From positions 1 to 20,676 of the IMG/VR virus record IMGVR_UViG_3300017991_000440: 20,676 nt of DNA. One strand, written 5' to 3'. The DNA comes from a virus. Shown here piece by piece: positions 19,503 through 20,676 of this stretch. The notes below the pieces were generated by a model that had not been told where the DNA came from, searched no databases, and saw only the letters and a program-made list of their open reading frames with translations. The position numbers and the translations under genes were made by a program. The number at the start of each line of letters is the position of its first letter. Position 1 is the first letter of the stretch.

Positions 19503-20676
19503 CAGGGAGAAGGCCCCCCCTCGATCCCCCCCGTCAACGGGGGGGAACGTCGGCAGCGTGGCTCTTGGTGGCGTGGGTGCTGCTCACGACGGTCGTGGTG
19601 GGGTCCGGGTTGACGGGCGAGGCAACGCGGGCTCAGAGCACGGGCGTCGGTGTTGCGCCGGTGGCCGACACGTATGTGACGGGGTGGGATCCGGAGGCGG
19701 CCAAAGATACTCAGCCGTATCTGAGGCTCCAGGCAACGGGGAACGACGTGGTGGCGTTGGCGCTGGTGACGTACCCGCCGGACGTGGACCTGAGTGAGGG
19801 CGGCGTGTTGCGGATGACCTTCACGGAGCGGACGAACGCGCAGGGAATGATCGTCCGGGTGTACCAGGGGATCGAGTGGAACCGGAGAATCGTGTACGCG
19901 GGGCATCTGTGGGAGAGCCACCTGGGCGAGAGTACTCGCCTTGCGCAGTTCACGGTGTACGCGGAGGAGAGCCTGCCGCGGGAGTGGGAGGTGCTGCTGC
20001 CGGCGTTCGAGCCGGTGGAGGCCGCGGCGAGGCGGAACCTGATCATCGCGGGGATCTGTCCGAACGGGAGTGTGGGGTACAAGGTGGCCTCGCGAGAGGC
20101 TGGGGGCCAGAGTCCTGGCGTGACGTTCGAGGCGGGCGGGGAGGCGCCTGTAGAGACGCCGACGCGGACGCCGGCCTGGACGCCGGGGCCGAGCACGCCA
20201 TGGCCTCCGTGGCCGACGACGACGCCGATGCCGTTCCCGACGCCGTGGGACGAGGGGCCCAGGGCGGTGGTGCGGATGTGGCGGGAGGACTGGGCGGACG
20301 GTGTCTATGTCTGCGTGGACGCGGAGGGGTACCGAGGACTGAGGCCGAGCGGGCTGGTGATGGCATCGGCCACATGGGCGCCGGGGGAAGGGCTCACGTG
20401 GGCGGATCCGGTGTGTGTGCCGCTGAGTGAGTGGGCGGAGTGGCAGGTGTACTGGGTGGGGGAAGCGGGGCAGAGTACTGCCTTTCCGACGGCGACTGCG
20501 CAGAGTACTGCGCTTGCGTCGCCGTCGGTGGCTGCTACCTCGACCTGTACGCCGAGCGTGACGGCGTCACCCTCGCCGACTCCAACACAGGCGCCGACCT
20601 GCATACCGTTGCAGGGGTACGCGCTGGGGGAGCTTTTAGCAGAGGCAAGCATGCGGATGGCGAACGCGGTCGGGGA
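19499..20676 (+). CDS. Secreted DNRLRE-like protein with Pro/Thr-rich linkers (partial at right edge)
   Basis: The frame stays open from GTG 19499 (overlapping the M23 stop as GTGA) to the window end, at least 392 residues. Residues 6-16 are translated repeat A12; residues 19-37 are a hydrophobic signal/anchor (AAWLLVAWVLLTTVVVGSG) with a possible cleavage after TRAQ. The domain at about 50-205 begins 'VADTYVTGWDPEA', 'PYLRLQATGNDVVALALVTY', 'GGVLRMTFTER', recalling DNRLRE/CBM96-type beta domains ('aDTYv....p..n.G....L.v......allrF'). Then come a TP-rich linker (about 217-250), a second small domain with 'DWADGVYVCVDAEGYRG', and another Ser/Thr/Pro linker (about 322-367). Family B hairpins encode GESTRL, GQSPGV and QSTA-type pieces. 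A surface-binding or host-modifying role is inferred; the C-terminus is unseen. Confidence 0.75.
   Translation, partial: MTGRRPPLDPPRQRGGTSAAWLLVAWVLLTTVVVGSGLTGEATRAQSTGVGVAPVADTYVTGWDPEAAKDTQPYLRLQATGNDVVALALVTYPPDVDLSEGGVLRMTFTERTNAQGMIVRVYQGIEWNRRIVYAGHLWESHLGESTRLAQFTVYAEESLPREWEVLLPAFEPVEAAARRNLIIAGICPNGSVGYKVASREAGGQSPGVTFEAGGEAPVETPTRTPAWTPGPSTPWPPWPTTTPMPFPTPWDEGPRAVVRMWREDWADGVYVCVDAEGYRGLRPSGLVMASATWAPGEGLTWADPVCVPLSEWAEWQVYWVGEAGQSTAFPTATAQSTALASPSVAATSTCTPSVTASPSPTPTQAPTCIPLQGYALGELLAEASMRMANAVG
19514..19545. repeat. Family A hairpin repeat, copy A12 (in coding sequence)
   Basis: C7-TCGAT-C7-GTCAAC-G7, 11 nt after the M23 stop and inside the next reading frame, where it encodes PPLDPPRQRGG. 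It has the same TCGAT spacer as A5. Confidence 0.85.
19925..19940. repeat. Family B hairpin B15 (GGCGAG-AGTA-CTCGCC) in coding sequence
   Basis: Perfect 6-bp stem, identical to B7 and B13, translated as GESTRL in the secreted protein. Confidence 0.8.
20106..20119. repeat. Family B-like hairpin B16 (GCCAG-AGTC-CTGGC) in coding sequence
   Basis: Five-bp perfect stem with the loop changed to AGTC. It has the same reading phase as B15, translated GQSPGV. Confidence 0.55.
20469..20482. repeat. Family B hairpin B17 (GGCAG-AGTA-CTGCC) in coding sequence
   Basis: Perfect 5-bp stem with AGTA loop and trailing TTT, translated GQSTAF at the start of the second Ser/Thr/Pro linker. Confidence 0.75.
20498..20513. 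repeat. Family B hairpin B18 (GCGCAG-AGTA-CTGCGC) in coding sequence
   Basis: Perfect 6-bp stem with AGTA loop and trailing TT, 15 nt after B17, translated AQSTAL. Its stem differs from its neighbour's but keeps pairing. Confidence 0.8.

Noticed and set aside
2387-19545. Family A as a CRISPR array
   Set aside because: Copies are separated by whole genes, not by regular spacers, and no cas genes are present.
2387-19545. Family A copies as intrinsic terminators
   Set aside because: The G arm is followed by purine-rich ribosome-site sequence, not by a T-run, and the genes downstream need the same transcript.
1-20676. Tailocin or gene transfer agent instead of a phage
   Set aside because: Terminase, portal, protease, capsid, neck and full tail genes are all present and intact. 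A gene transfer agent cannot be excluded strictly, but nothing here favours it.

Overview
This window is the late structural (head and tail) gene cluster of a siphovirus or prophage, with every supported gene on the + strand. Base composition is very GC-rich, with the + strand enriched in G. GTG and TTG starts are common. The secreted protein at the right end carries Pro/Thr-rich linkers of the 'TPxPTxTP' kind, familiar in filamentous Chloroflexota (Anaerolineae/Caldilineae). A Chloroflexota host is therefore my best inference, but nothing here proves it. No integrase, att site, tRNA or host housekeeping gene is visible, so provirus and free virus cannot be told apart.

Layout, left to right. 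(1) 1-309: the end of the large terminase and a small membrane protein. (2) 299-5004: a portal fused to a MuF-like C-terminal domain, an HK97-type prohead protease, an HK97-fold major capsid protein with its own N-terminal scaffold (delta) domain, and a capsid-associated protein. (3) 5084-6872: two proteins with export signals, one lipoprotein-like and fibre-like and one with an apparent cleavable signal, plus a 31-residue membrane peptide. (4) 6919-8612: four small neck proteins (head-tail connector, head closure, HK97 gp10-like, tail terminator). (5) 8761-10374: the major tail protein and tail assembly chaperones, whose second part has no start codon and appears to need a -1 frameshift. (6) 10684-14982: a 1432-residue tape measure with tandem ~63-residue helical repeats. 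(7) 15110-18155: distal tail protein and a hub/fibre protein. (8) 18206-20676: two small unknowns, an M23 peptidase and a secreted DNRLRE-like protein cut off by the window edge.

The most unusual content is not the genes but the small repeats between and inside them. Family A (core CCCCCCGTCAACGGGGGG, a C/G stem capped by TCAA, usually with an extra upstream C-run) occurs 12 times. Ten copies start 0-17 nt after a stop codon, and four lie wholly or partly in reading frames, one in the middle of the M23 peptidase. Family B is a set of hairpins with a conserved loop, mostly AGTA or GGTA, whose stems differ from copy to copy but stay complementary. I count 19 copies. Some are nested inside longer outer hairpins, and one intergenic copy looks like a recombinant of two others. 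A further short motif, GGATAGG, recurs just before start codons and is often preceded by a family A hairpin. This resembles the start-associated sequences described in TM4-like mycobacteriophages.

Together the genes form the usual siphovirus assembly line (packaging, head, neck, tail, tip, lysin), probably co-transcribed. Tight stop/start overlaps couple the first and last genes, while the middle genes are separated by the repeat-filled spacers.
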